From Bacillota bacterium (GTDB lineage Bacteria; Bacillota; Clostridia; Lachnospirales; Lachnospiraceae), in NCBI GenBank assembly GCA_023439505.1, contig JAEXNR010000011.1:62001-126000 (forward strand): a DNA stretch of 64,000 nucleotides. Direction: 5' to 3'. Of this stretch, positions 18,437-28,569 are shown one piece after another (positions within the stretch are counted from its first letter, which is position 1; each line of letters opens with the position of its first letter). The translations under genes were made by a program, and so were the position numbers. Under the pieces are notes generated by a model, which worked only from the letters and a program-made list of their open reading frames with translations, made no database searches and had not been told where the DNA came from.

Positions 18437-19363
18437 ATGTTATATTTTAAATCCATACAGGATGCTGAAGAGGTGTTAAAAGCTCTGAGCACTCCCATGC
18501 GTCTAAAGATAATGGAGCTTATTTACGAGGATGATCAACTTAGTATGAATGACCTGGCAGAAGCTCTTAACTTAACCAACAGTGCTATCTCAATGCATGT
18601 AAGTAAGCTAGAGAAAGCAGGGCTTGTTAAAATTCGCACCACTGCAGGTAAGCGTGGTACCATGAAGATCGTTCGTCCTCGCCACGACAGATTAATGATT
18701 GATTTTGCACCACTGAAAGAGACTCGCCATTTCTACCAGGATGACATTCGCATTGGATATTTCAATAATTTCAAAATCAACCCGACTTGTGGTTTGGCTA
18801 CTGTTAAGAAAATAATCGGTGAATTGGATGACAGAAGATATTTTATGTTCCCAGAACGTTTTGATGCCGGTATTCTTTGGTTTGCGAATGGATTTATTGA
18901 ATATAGCCTGCCAAATCATCTAATAGCAGGGCAGTCCTTATCAGAGCTTCAGATATCCTTCGAGATATGTTCCGAATGTCCAGAATTTAATGAGGATTAT
19001 CCCTCCGATATTTATTTTTCCATTAACGAAACATCCCTGGGTATGTGGGTTAGTCCGGGAGATTATGGTGCAAGAAAAGGCTTCCTTAACCCCTTATGGT
19101 GGCCGGAACGTTTAAATCAATATGGTTTGCTTAAGACTTTAATTATAAATTCAGATGGAACCTTTATGGATGGCAGCAGCCAGATATCCAAGACTACCAT
19201 AGAAGATCTTGAGATCGATTATTCCAGTAACATCACTTTCCGTCTGGAAGTACCGAAAGATACTGCAAATTGTGGAGGTTTAACATTATTTGGAGAAGAT
19301 TTTGGAGATCATAATCAGTCCATTCGAGTAAAATCGTTTTACCGTGATAATGGAAAAGAATGA
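18437..19363 (+). CDS. ArsR-type regulator with large C-terminal domain
   Basis: 308 residues. Residues about 8-85 form an ArsR/SmtB winged helix (EVLKALSTPMRLKIMELI, then the recognition region NLTNSAISMHVSKLEKAGLV). No CxC-type metal site is visible. Residues about 100-305 are a separate domain with many Trp, Gly and Asn-rich turns (PTCGLATVKKIIGELDD, WVSPGDYG, NQYGLLKTLIINSDGTF, GGLTLFGEDFG), plausibly a jelly-roll ligand-binding module. The gene is flanked by GH43/GH51 genes. A full-length paralogue at 42113-43048 lies beside the second GH51 gene. A role as a sugar-responsive regulator is inference; the HTH is secure. Confidence 0.85.
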   Translation: MLYFKSIQDAEEVLKALSTPMRLKIMELIYEDDQLSMNDLAEALNLTNSAISMHVSKLEKAGLVKIRTTAGKRGTMKIVRPRHDRLMIDFAPLKETRHFYQDDIRIGYFNNFKINPTCGLATVKKIIGELDDRRYFMFPERFDAGILWFANGFIEYSLPNHLIAGQSLSELQISFEICSECPEFNEDYPSDIYFSINETSLGMWVSPGDYGARKGFLNPLWWPERLNQYGLLKTLIINSDGTFMDGSSQISKTTIEDLEIDYSSNITFRLEVPKDTANCGGLTLFGEDFGDHNQSIRVKSFYRDNGKE

Positions 19364-19392
19364 GGGCTATGATTAGTGTAAAACAGAGCAGA

Positions 19393-19441
19393 AAAACAGA
19401 CAAGAGCCGACGGGAATTATCCTTTGGTTCTTGTCTGTTTT
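19393..19441. terminator. Bidirectional terminator
   Basis: A 16-bp perfect stem, AAAACAGACAAGAGCC / GGTTCTTGTCTGTTTT, with a 17-base loop. The A-run and T-run at its base serve both the plus-strand regulator and the convergent GH3 gene. Confidence 0.88.
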
Positions 19442-19455
19442 AACCCGTATATTTA

Positions 19456-21879
19456 TTACTCCACTTTCAATATAAGCTCCAGAATTCTTCTCGCACAGAT
19501 CTCCAGCTCCTGACGGGAAATAAGACCCAATTCTTTCGCTTCAAGAAGTCTCTCCGGATAGCCGCATGCCATCTTCATATCATTGCCGGCTTTGACTTCT
19601 TTATAATGCTCTCCCATGGTCCACCAGTCGGTGGTTACCATCCCTTGAAATCCCCATTCTCCCCTTAGGATATCTTCTAATAACTCTCTGTTTTCCGAGG
19701 CTCGCCAACCGTTAATCATGTTATAGGAGGACATAACACACCATGGTCCGGCTTCTTTTATGATTATTTCAAATGCACGCAGATAGATCTCCCTGGCTGC
19801 TCTTTCCGACACTCTGGAATCACTGTTTTTTCTATTGGTTTCCTTATTATTTAACGCAAAATGCTTCACTGCTGCCCCGATATTCTGTGACTGAATTCCC
19901 TTTACCATCGCCGCAGCCAATTTACCGGTAAGCAGCGGATCCTCAGAATAATATTCAAAGTTACGACCACATAAAGGGCTTCTATGGATATTAACCGCAG
20001 GCGTTAACCATACGGCGATATTATTTTCCTTAACTTCCTTTGCTCCTGCCACTCCTACCGCATAGACAATGTCCTCGTTGAAGGTGCAGGCAAGCAATGT
20101 TGCACAGGGCCAGGCAGTAGTATTGACACCGCACTCAGGAGCGATTCGAAGCCCGGCGGGTCCATCCGCGGTCATGATGTTTGGTATTTTATATTCCGGC
20201 ATATTTCCAAATCCAAACGTATTGGCCACCCCGAGATTTTGCTGACCGCCCAGGATATGCGCTACTTCTTCATCTGTTAGCTGTGCAAGGAATTCTTCCA
20301 TGGTGACACTTCCTTCGGCCACCTCCTGAAAGGTTCGAATTCCCGTTTCACGGGGATCCTCCCACAGGTGATACCTGTTTCTTGCACGAACCGCAGGTAC
20401 CATACCTTCTGCCATCTTCTCTGTGAATTTTTCGAATGCGCAGGCATCCGGATCATTTGGCACCTGCTGGGATAACTGCTCGAAACTTCCGCTTGCCAGC
20501 ATCCTTTCCTTTAACGAAGTTGGTGTCAATTTGGCAGAAAGCTGTTCTACCACGCTATCTTCCGATACAAGATAATCTAACGTAATCTCCTTCACCTCCC
20601 GCACAGAGGTTCCGCAGAAGAATTTATACTGTCCTGCTTCCAGAATATAAGCAGACTTCCGTATCTTACCTGTATCATCATAGGAAGCCAAATCACTGAT
20701 TGAGATAACAAAATCCAGCTGCTGCTGTTCTTTTGGCTGTAACATTGCTGTCTTCTGAAAAGCCACCAAACTTTTTGCAGGCTTCCCAAGGAGTCCTTGC
20801 GGCGCACTTGCATAGATCTGAATCACTTCTTTTCCCGGCATACTTCCCGTATTGGTCACATCGATGCTGATGAAAAGGGTATCCTGTTCTTTTCCGGCGG
20901 ATTTGACACTCCATTCAAAAGCAGTATAGGATAACCCAAATCCAAAGGGGTAATTAACCTTTTCTGCAGCTCCGGGAATTGTCTCAAAATATCGGTATCC
21001 CACATAGATATCATCGGTGTAATCCACATAATCCTCAGATTCGTGGAAGTTATAGGTAGACGGATAATCTTCCAGTCGTTTGGCAAAGGTATCCGATAAT
21101 TTACCCGATGGATTTCCCAGTCCGCAAAGCAGTTGTGCCGCAGCAAGACCACCTTCCATACCACCCTGCCAGGCCATCAGCACTCCCTGGATGGCAGGAT
21201 CTTCTACAAACCATCCGGTATCCACCATACCTCCCACGTTCATAACAACAATCACCCTGGGAAACTGCTCTTTCACCGTGTTTACCATGGCAGTCTCCGC
21301 CAGAGTAAGATAAAAATCCCCATTTTCAAAAAGCTCCCCGGATTTTCTGGTCAATTCCATCTCCGTATTCCAAAGGTTTTTATTTTTGGATTCTACAATA
21401 CTTTTTCTGTCCCAGGCTTCCCCGGAGAAACGGCAGATGGTTATGATGGCGGTATCGGTAAATTCCCTGGCGCCCTTTACCAGCACCTCGGGAACCTCCG
21501 GCTCGATGGTCATTCCGGGCACTGCTCCTGCGGCATACTGATTCTTGATATTATCCCTATAAAAATCACTGAGTTCATCAAAGACATTGACCTGCTCCTT
21601 CAGAGACTTCATTCCCTCATACAGATTAATGATATACTCAACGGTTACATCTCCGCTGCCTCCGCCTCCCTTCACATAATCAATACTGCCTTTACCGAAT
21701 AATGCAACTTTTGTTCCCTTTGCCAGCGGAAGCACTGTCTGATTGTTTTTTAAAAGCACCATACCCTCTCTGGCAGCTTCCTCAGACAGCATGCGGTGGG
21801 ATTTAGAGGCTGTAACCCTCTCACCATTCTCGCCTAACGGCAGATTTGGCTGATATAATGCCCTTTTCCATTTACTCAT
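19456..21879 (-). CDS. GH3 beta-glycosidase with swapped domain order
   Basis: 807-residue cytoplasmic GH3 enzyme (no signal peptide), probable beta-xylosidase or beta-glucosidase. The module order is reversed relative to most GH3 proteins. The alpha/beta sandwich domain comes first (about residues 25-260, SHRMLSEEAAREGMVLLKNN), then an Fn3-like domain (about 310-450). The catalytic barrel is last, with the substrate motifs KHFALNNKE and nucleophile Asp751 in TTDWW. This permuted order is known from rumen and clostridial GH3 enzymes. The frame opens at 21930, but the ATG at 21879 with TAGGAGAG upstream is preferred. It follows JetD by 84 bp and is closed by the terminator at 19393. Confidence 0.92.
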   Translation of the reverse strand: MSKWKRALYQPNLPLGENGERVTASKSHRMLSEEAAREGMVLLKNNQTVLPLAKGTKVALFGKGSIDYVKGGGGSGDVTVEYIINLYEGMKSLKEQVNVFDELSDFYRDNIKNQYAAGAVPGMTIEPEVPEVLVKGAREFTDTAIITICRFSGEAWDRKSIVESKNKNLWNTEMELTRKSGELFENGDFYLTLAETAMVNTVKEQFPRVIVVMNVGGMVDTGWFVEDPAIQGVLMAWQGGMEGGLAAAQLLCGLGNPSGKLSDTFAKRLEDYPSTYNFHESEDYVDYTDDIYVGYRYFETIPGAAEKVNYPFGFGLSYTAFEWSVKSAGKEQDTLFISIDVTNTGSMPGKEVIQIYASAPQGLLGKPAKSLVAFQKTAMLQPKEQQQLDFVISISDLASYDDTGKIRKSAYILEAGQYKFFCGTSVREVKEITLDYLVSEDSVVEQLSAKLTPTSLKERMLASGSFEQLSQQVPNDPDACAFEKFTEKMAEGMVPAVRARNRYHLWEDPRETGIRTFQEVAEGSVTMEEFLAQLTDEEVAHILGGQQNLGVANTFGFGNMPEYKIPNIMTADGPAGLRIAPECGVNTTAWPCATLLACTFNEDIVYAVGVAGAKEVKENNIAVWLTPAVNIHRSPLCGRNFEYYSEDPLLTGKLAAAMVKGIQSQNIGAAVKHFALNNKETNRKNSDSRVSERAAREIYLRAFEIIIKEAGPWCVMSSYNMINGWRASENRELLEDILRGEWGFQGMVTTDWWTMGEHYKEVKAGNDMKMACGYPERLLEAKELGLISRQELEICARRILELILKVE

Positions 21880-21928
21880 ACTACACTCTCCTATTCTGTT
21901 ATTTGGCGCCTTGCCATTAACTGATATC

Positions 21929-21958
21929 ATTATCTCAATTTTTCACTACTTTCTTCAA
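21929..21958 (-). promoter_or_regulatory. Possible promoter for GH3
   Basis: TTGAAG (21953-21958), 18-bp spacer and GATAAT (21929-21934) in the gap after JetD. It would let the GH3 gene be transcribed separately from the defence operon. Confidence 0.4.
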
Positions 21959-21963
21959 TATAA

Positions 21964-23250
21964 TTATAAATACGCAGACAGCATATTCTCCTGATACCCT
22001 GCCACACCATATTCCCTAATACAGTCTGCAATGAAACAAAGTTCTTCTGATGAAAGTGCATCCAGCTGCTTAAGTCTTCTTTCTGACAGGGTTACATTAG
22101 ATTTAGCCTTTAAATAATGTTCCTTCGTATACTTCCATAGAATAAGTCCATCACCATATCGATTTTTTAGACTCTGTGCAATTCTCAATCCTTCCGGATC
22201 AAAGTCTCCTGCATAATACAACGTAGTTTCCCGTTTTCTTAATAAATCGAGTAATACAATCAGCGAGAGTTTTGGCTGACCGGACGAGCAGATACATGAT
22301 ATGCCTTCTGGTTTCTTATGGACCAGATATGCAAAAACAGCCGGATTCTCCATGATATATACCTGACCGGATGTTGTACCTGCACTTTCTAGCATACTGA
22401 GATTGCGCAGTGTTAACAGTAACGGTTCTTGATTGTTATGATAATACTCCATGCCTCCATGTAATCTTCCATTCCTTTCATATCCCTGAATACCGTAACT
22501 AAGAATATGATTGGACAGGTCATCCCGAATAATACCAGCATCATACAAGATCTCTGTTTTTGCTTCCGCTTTATGATCAAAGGTCAAGTGATATCTGCGG
22601 GTCTCAAGAAGTCCCCGAATCAAATAATAGCCCGCTCGGCTATTATCATCAAAAAAGTGAGGATCTCCTGTGATTTGTGAGGCAAAAATGTTAATTAGTT
22701 GTTTTTTTCCCTGGGCAACAGGAAGATTGTTCATTCCATCTAAGACCTTTGGGAAATCAACCTCCAGCCAGGATCGATTTTGTCTGTAATCCTGATAAAG
22801 AGAACTTAAGGTGATACTATTGGTCTGAACCAGGAAAGACAACCAGTCTCCGGCCTGTGTTCCCAAAAAACGACCGATCAGATTGTCAAAGAACTCTTTT
22901 CGTTCCGCTTCGAACTGTTCCTGTTCTTCCCTCCGGGATATCAAACTTTGCCCCATCACCTCCGGGACAAGTTCTTCCAGTACCACCTCTCCAAAGCGTG
23001 TAGACTTAAGACACTTTCGAATACGTGCCACACTTATGGTAATATTCATATTTTCCTTACAATGGATCTTTAAAAATCCTTCCAGCGTCGATGCCTCTTC
23101 CTCTGTTAATCCCTCGATGGAGATTTTTCCACCCAGATGAGACAGGGAGGTATATCGCTCTTGTAACCCTCGGAATAAGCGTAAAAACCCGGCTTGTTGA
23201 AAATAAATCTTGGCTTGCTCCAAATTAGTTTCCATACTCCAACGATCCAT
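21964..23250 (-). CDS. jetD: JetD, Toprim-like nuclease subunit of Wadjet
   Basis: 428-residue protein of the TIGR02679/DUF2399 type. The C-terminal Toprim-like core shows the acidic residues expected for DNA cleavage: Glu in IMENPAVF (about residue 302) and the DxD of YYAGDFDPEGL (about residue 346). In Wadjet systems JetD is the nuclease that cuts small circular plasmids after the JetABC motor has extruded them. The ATG at 23250 has AAAGGA upstream and overlaps the end of JetC by 26 bp, indicating coupling. It is the last gene of the four-gene operon. Confidence 0.88.
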   Translation of the reverse strand: MDRWSMETNLEQAKIYFQQAGFLRLFRGLQERYTSLSHLGGKISIEGLTEEEASTLEGFLKIHCKENMNITISVARIRKCLKSTRFGEVVLEELVPEVMGQSLISRREEQEQFEAERKEFFDNLIGRFLGTQAGDWLSFLVQTNSITLSSLYQDYRQNRSWLEVDFPKVLDGMNNLPVAQGKKQLINIFASQITGDPHFFDDNSRAGYYLIRGLLETRRYHLTFDHKAEAKTEILYDAGIIRDDLSNHILSYGIQGYERNGRLHGGMEYYHNNQEPLLLTLRNLSMLESAGTTSGQVYIMENPAVFAYLVHKKPEGISCICSSGQPKLSLIVLLDLLRKRETTLYYAGDFDPEGLRIAQSLKNRYGDGLILWKYTKEHYLKAKSNVTLSERRLKQLDALSSEELCFIADCIREYGVAGYQENMLSAYL

Positions 23251-26200
23251 CTTGTACCATCCTTTTTACTTTTCCATTCCATATATAGGGTAAAACGGTT
23301 ACGTATTTTGCATTTTCCTTTCGCAATAACTGATAAATTGCCAGATCAGGTACTGTATCACAATCCCCCCAAAGGATCTGTGAATTAATGATGAATTCAA
23401 ATTCTAAATCTACCATTAAACGGAACATATCCCGGATATTATACTCATCTACACCAGCAAACGCTTCATCTAAGGATACCAGCCGGGGTGCATCCGGTCT
23501 TGCACCATCGTACTTTGCAACAACTGCTGAGAATAACGGGACATACATTGCCATCGCCTTTTCACCCCCACTGAAGGTAAAGAAAGCATTGTTTGTCATT
23601 TCTTTTCGATTCTCACCCGTTTTCTGATAATAAAGCTGGAACTCAAACCACTTGCGATAATCCAATACCTCTTTCATCACCGTATGAAAGCTCTTGTTAT
23701 TTCCCTCTTCATCCATAATTCTTCGTGCTTCCTGCAGCTTTGACTGAAAATGAAGTGATAACTGTTCCAATTCCCTTTCCTGCATTAACCCGGCATCCTT
23801 CTTTAGTAACTCAACCAATTCCTTGGTATCAAGCTGTCCTTCTTCTTCCGCCTTTTTCTTTTTCCAGACCAGGCTGAGTTTTAAACCGCTGGAGGTATCC
23901 ATATCTCCCATCAGCTGGTTCATCTTTTCAACCCATCCCTCGCTTTTATAGATTTTATAACGGATCTTTTTACTGATCGTATTGGCAAGTACATCCTCAA
24001 ACAATGCACGGTCACTTTCCTTAACCAGATTCTTCTGAATATCAATATCACCGGCCAACCCTTGTACCAATACCGGATAATTAACTTCTTTCCCTTTATA
24101 TTTTGCCAGAATCAGTAAGCGTTTAAAATCAATTGTTTCGTTGGCTCCCTGGTACTCAGCATAATTGGATTTCTCAAACCGATAATTCATGGTTAAATTA
24201 AAATCAACCAGTTCACTCAGATTCTCATAAAACTTCTGTTGCAGCTGACTGCTAAGATCCTGACTGGATTTAGATGTTTCATTCTTAAGCGCCAGTGCAA
24301 CCGATTTTGCCAGTTCAATATCATTCTCTCGATGAAGATGCTCCATTTCCTTCACCAACCCCAGGGATAGTTCATCTGCAAAACCTCTCCGGGTTAACCG
24401 GAGTTCATCGGAAGCGCTTTCCATTTGTCGCTGAAGTACCTCCATTTTCTCTACAATTGACTTATGACTGCCAAGATACTCTACTTTCTTTTCATATGCC
24501 ATTTGAAGTTCATCCGGAAGTTCCCCAAGACGACGGATACATTCCTCAAGCTGCTGTCTAATTTCTTCAAAGCCCATCTCCTTTAGCTGTTCTTCACAAA
24601 GAAGGATGGTATTTTTACCTCTTGTAATCTCTCTGTTTAATTTACCAAGATCATATCGTATCTGATCCAGACGCTCTCTGATCTCTTCCTCCTGTTCACA
24701 CAGATTATGCATGATCTCTACCAGATGCAGATGCTTGGTATGTGCCAGCTCCAGTTCATTCAGCATTGTTGTGTAAGCCTGCGCCTCTTGCTGTGCTTCT
24801 TGAAACACCTTCAAGTCACTCTTGATATAAAGCTTTTTGCTATAAGCAGATATTTGAAGGCTGATCTCTTGAATTTCCCCAAGAAGTTTGTGAAGTTTCT
24901 CTTCCAGAACTTTTATCTCACCCTTTAGCTTATAAAGATGATCCAGGGTAGCTGCTCTCTCTTTTACTGCAATCAGAACATCTTTTTCGGATGGGAATGA
25001 TTGATATTCTGCAAGTGCTGCCTCCTGCTGCTCTTGATTCCTTCGAATTGCTTCTTCTGTAACGGCCAACGCTTCCTCACACTGTGCAACAGCATTCTCC
25101 AGTTCCTTCAACATTGTCTGACGGTATTGTTCCCTGGCACGTACCCCAATAAACCGGGCCTCATACTGCTCTGTAATTGTTCCTGCTAAAATTCCCATAC
25201 CATAGACACCGGATTCCTGAATCCACGCATGTCCATTATGGCTGCTGCCTATTCCGGCAAGCACTCCGGCAAGCTCCTGATAGAAGATAATATCATCAAT
25301 TTCAACAGATATTTCCAATAGTTTACCCAGGTTTTCTGCCACATAGTTGATATCCCCAAAGATATAGGTATCCTTCATCCCCTCTCTGGATTCTAAAACC
25401 TTGCTCTGGTAATTACTTGGAACAATAATTGCATCCAGTACTCCCATACAGTAAAGTGCTTCCTCAAGACGATTTCTCATCACTGCATCCGTCTCTTGTA
25501 TAAAATCTACAACCTTATAGAACGGATAGAACGGAATACCCTGTTGTTTTAGCCATATGCGGTTCCTACGTACCGTTTCTTCCCGTTCCGGTTCCGGATC
25601 TTTCTTGTTTTTCCATTCCTCCAACTCAATTAACTTTTGCTTCCACTCCTTCTCTTCCAACTGCTGTCTGTGTGCCAGCTCTGCCTTTTTTCTAAGAAAC
25701 CCTTCCAGAATGGAATCCTTGTGTAATCGCAGTTTTTCCTTTACTTCCATTGAATCGGAACCTTCATCAAAACGGTTCATCCACTGGATAAAATAATGTT
25801 CCTGCTCCTCTGAAAGGCATATATATTGATTGGTTCGATTCCACTGATAGAAATGTTCCTGCCACTCACTTTTCACCTGACGACACTGTTCCTCCAGTTG
25901 CTCCAGTTTCACTTCTTCGTGGTGTTTGTGCTGTACAAGCTGCTCAAGCGCAATATTCATCTCTTCTTCCTCTGTCTCAAGCCGCTTCTTGTTTTGCAGC
26001 AGTTGAATACCGGACTCCAGATCTTTTCCGATTGTGCTCATCTGATTTTTAATGATCTGAAAGGAATAGGCTTCCTCCATCCGGGTGGTCAATTCATCCT
26101 TTAGAAAGGAATGTTCATCGAGGGAGAGCACCTCTAATAATTCACCCATTTCCTCAAGCAACCCTTTTATTTGATCCTGGGAAACATCTTTTTGATCTGC

Positions 26201-27328
26201 TTTCTGCTTTAGCTCTTGTGATAATTGCTTTTCTTTTCCTTCTTGCTTTTCTAATAACTCCCTTTTTGTTGTAATCTCTGACTCATCCCGATTTAGCTTA
26301 TCTTGTGCGTCTTGCTTTTCCTTCATCACCCGGGATATATCCTGTCGTTCCAGCCCGTCCTTCTTTTTCTGTAATAGCTCTTGTTCTAGCTTTAACTCCT
26401 CTGCTCTTTTCGCCTCTGTTTCAGCCATGCCAATAAGTTCATCCTTCTGACGTTTCGCATGTTCTGCATCTGATTTCAGCTTCTGATAATTGCCTGCATT
26501 CTCCACACACAGCGCAGCTTTTTCGTAAAGAACTACCCGATTATAGTTCTGATAGACATCGTTAATTCGATCCGCAGCTTTTTTTCCTGCCTCCAGCTCT
26601 ACCAATCTGGTTTTTAAATTATCCATATTCTCAATGGCTTCTGACATTGGTCTCAAGTCCTCATCAGATAAAGGAGGGAGGGAGTTACTTAGAATTTCAT
26701 TCAATATTGTAGGTTTATAATCCTTCGACAGTTTGGGTGTCCTTAACTGGATTAATAAATCCACTAATTCCTTATACTCCTCCACATTCTCGTAACCAAA
26801 GAGGGTTTCATTCACCATCTTCATATAAGCATTCTGACCTTCAATTACCTCTCCGCCCTCTGAAAGTCGATTAACCAGCTCCGTCTTACTGAGTGTAATC
26901 TTATTCTTCAAATCCTTGTATAAGAAAAAATCCAGGCCAACCCTTCTGCCATCACGGATCACGAAGTGCCAGGACTCCAGCTTCTTATTTCGTTTTGCAC
27001 ACAAACCGATGCCAATCGTCACATAAGTATCACTTTCCCTGCGTTTAAACTCCATATATAGATATCCGGTTCGTTCCTCCCGCCCATCATTCTCTTCCAG
27101 AAGATAATTTTCCAGTCTTCTTGCTTTCGTTCCAAAGGGGTCCAGTCGTTCTGCGGCCTTATTGCCATCCAACAATAAGGGAATAAAGCTCTGCATGGTT
27201 ACTGATTTGCCCGATCCATTTGCTCCTCGAAGAAGCATTCTTCCTTCACGAAAATAGAACTCTTCTTCATCGTAATACCAAAAGTCAATTAACCCGATCC
27301 GGTTAATCATCCATTTACTTGCCAGCAT
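23225..27328 (-). CDS. jetC: JetC, SMC-like ATPase subunit of Wadjet
   Basis: 1367-residue SMC/MukB-like ATPase of the TIGR02680 type. Walker A GANGSGKS is at residues 35-42. Long Glu/Lys/Gln-rich coiled coils fill about 280-560 and 750-1040, with a hinge-like region between (IIVPSNYQSKVLESREG). The ABC signature FTFSGGEKAMAM is at about residue 1248 and Walker B RLVSLDEAFAGVD at about 1283. It is the loop-extruding motor of the complex. The frame is open to 27415, but the ATG at 27328 with AGGAGGAG upstream sits one base after the JetB stop and matches the family start. All ATPase motifs appear intact, so the system is likely active. Confidence 0.92.
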   Translation of the reverse strand: MLASKWMINRIGLIDFWYYDEEEFYFREGRMLLRGANGSGKSVTMQSFIPLLLDGNKAAERLDPFGTKARRLENYLLEENDGREERTGYLYMEFKRRESDTYVTIGIGLCAKRNKKLESWHFVIRDGRRVGLDFFLYKDLKNKITLSKTELVNRLSEGGEVIEGQNAYMKMVNETLFGYENVEEYKELVDLLIQLRTPKLSKDYKPTILNEILSNSLPPLSDEDLRPMSEAIENMDNLKTRLVELEAGKKAADRINDVYQNYNRVVLYEKAALCVENAGNYQKLKSDAEHAKRQKDELIGMAETEAKRAEELKLEQELLQKKKDGLERQDISRVMKEKQDAQDKLNRDESEITTKRELLEKQEGKEKQLSQELKQKADQKDVSQDQIKGLLEEMGELLEVLSLDEHSFLKDELTTRMEEAYSFQIIKNQMSTIGKDLESGIQLLQNKKRLETEEEEMNIALEQLVQHKHHEEVKLEQLEEQCRQVKSEWQEHFYQWNRTNQYICLSEEQEHYFIQWMNRFDEGSDSMEVKEKLRLHKDSILEGFLRKKAELAHRQQLEEKEWKQKLIELEEWKNKKDPEPEREETVRRNRIWLKQQGIPFYPFYKVVDFIQETDAVMRNRLEEALYCMGVLDAIIVPSNYQSKVLESREGMKDTYIFGDINYVAENLGKLLEISVEIDDIIFYQELAGVLAGIGSSHNGHAWIQESGVYGMGILAGTITEQYEARFIGVRAREQYRQTMLKELENAVAQCEEALAVTEEAIRRNQEQQEAALAEYQSFPSEKDVLIAVKERAATLDHLYKLKGEIKVLEEKLHKLLGEIQEISLQISAYSKKLYIKSDLKVFQEAQQEAQAYTTMLNELELAHTKHLHLVEIMHNLCEQEEEIRERLDQIRYDLGKLNREITRGKNTILLCEEQLKEMGFEEIRQQLEECIRRLGELPDELQMAYEKKVEYLGSHKSIVEKMEVLQRQMESASDELRLTRRGFADELSLGLVKEMEHLHRENDIELAKSVALALKNETSKSSQDLSSQLQQKFYENLSELVDFNLTMNYRFEKSNYAEYQGANETIDFKRLLILAKYKGKEVNYPVLVQGLAGDIDIQKNLVKESDRALFEDVLANTISKKIRYKIYKSEGWVEKMNQLMGDMDTSSGLKLSLVWKKKKAEEEGQLDTKELVELLKKDAGLMQERELEQLSLHFQSKLQEARRIMDEEGNNKSFHTVMKEVLDYRKWFEFQLYYQKTGENRKEMTNNAFFTFSGGEKAMAMYVPLFSAVVAKYDGARPDAPRLVSLDEAFAGVDEYNIRDMFRLMVDLEFEFIINSQILWGDCDTVPDLAIYQLLRKENAKYVTVLPYIWNGKVKRMVQDGSLEYGN

Positions 27329-27329
27329 C

Positions 27330-28487
27330 TTACTCCTCCTCTTTTCTTTGTTCTGTAAAGCGTTCCGGATAAAATCCGGTAATTCGTCCTGCAATCGGCA
27401 TAATATGAACTTCATCTATCACTGGATCTATCCGAATGATGTCCAAATTCTCCATCTCCACCATTACTACTGAAATAATTTCTTTATCGGACATCTCACG
27501 GTAAAGCTTCACCATACCGGAACCATACTTTTCCTTCGTATCACGAATTATCTGCTCAAACGAGATTCTTGGAACCAGAATCCGCTCATTTAACTCCAAC
27601 TCCCATTCTCCCCGTTCCATTTTGCTTCGTATTTCTGAATGAAGTAAAAGAATAAAATCATGTAAGCTATTCTTCCCCGGAAATACCTTCCCAAGGTCAG
27701 CGTTTTCTCCCAGAATCATATAAGCACTGGATTTATACACCTGCAAGGTTGCATCCAGAAATTGCTCGATATCATTTTCAATAATACTACGATAATTTTT
27801 TATATAATTAAAATCCTCATCCAGTTCCTTTTCCCGATACACCCCGAGAGATAACAGAAGCTTTCGATACACTCGTTGCCTGCGGATGACTCCACGTTCT
27901 TCATTCATATCCAACCATTCGCTTTGAAAAAAATCCTCTGTCGATAGATAACCGCTGATATCTTTGGTAAAACTTCTCATAAAATATTTCGACAGGCCGG
28001 AATTCTCATAGAGTGCCTCACTGCTCATATCAACCGTGAAGCTCTCCGCATTTCCATCGTCGATGAAGAACAGATCGTTCTTAATGCAAAATTTAATGAC
28101 TCTGACTAGTTTTTGCCGATTTGAAAATACTGTCCAGGACATATCTCCCTCCGGAAAATATCCGCTAATATATTCGGTTAATTGGGAGAGTACAAACTGC
28201 TCCTCCGCTTCACGATCCTCCAGAAACATGAGAATTACACATAATAATGCATATTCCGATGGATCACGAAATTCCTGAATTCCCATCCACGCCTGTGCCT
28301 CTCCCGGCAGCTTCTCCAGCTTCACCAGATTACTGTTTGAGATAATCCGATAACCTAATTTCTCAGTAGCAAAATCTCGAATGGTACTGACCTCATCCTT
28401 TACCTGATAATACAAATCGCGATTGCGAACCTTAGAAATCCATCTCTGATTCATCAGTTCTTCAAAAACATTCATCCTGTTACTCAT
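27330..28487 (-). CDS. jetB: JetB, kite-like subunit of Wadjet
   Basis: 385-residue protein of the TIGR02678/DUF2398 type, with several winged-helix-like stretches. In Wadjet, JetB is the small kite-type protein bridging the JetA and JetC parts. The ATG at 28487 is preferred because GGGAGG lies just upstream and the family-like region (NVFEELMNQRWI) starts right there. A GTG at 28580 would overlap the JetA stop by 11 bp and has a weaker AGAGG site, so a 31-residue extension is possible. The assignment depends on the conserved four-gene order. Confidence 0.86.
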   Translation of the reverse strand: MSNRMNVFEELMNQRWISKVRNRDLYYQVKDEVSTIRDFATEKLGYRIISNSNLVKLEKLPGEAQAWMGIQEFRDPSEYALLCVILMFLEDREAEEQFVLSQLTEYISGYFPEGDMSWTVFSNRQKLVRVIKFCIKNDLFFIDDGNAESFTVDMSSEALYENSGLSKYFMRSFTKDISGYLSTEDFFQSEWLDMNEERGVIRRQRVYRKLLLSLGVYREKELDEDFNYIKNYRSIIENDIEQFLDATLQVYKSSAYMILGENADLGKVFPGKNSLHDFILLLHSEIRSKMERGEWELELNERILVPRISFEQIIRDTKEKYGSGMVKLYREMSDKEIISVVMVEMENLDIIRIDPVIDEVHIMPIAGRITGFYPERFTEQRKEEE

Positions 28488-28569
28488 ATTTACCTCCCAT
28501 ATGGTGCGACTCACTCTCACATAATCAGAGGAAAGAACTCCTCTTACGTGTTCTTTCCAGGGATCGTGT

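Noticed and set aside
21133..21702. 189-codon open frame on the plus strand
   Set aside because: Antisense to GH3 with no start signal; explained by codon bias of the real gene.
23225..27328. SMC-like gene as SbcC or MukB repair protein
   Set aside because: The three flanking genes of the TIGR02677/02678/02679 type and the gene order identify a JetABCD system instead.
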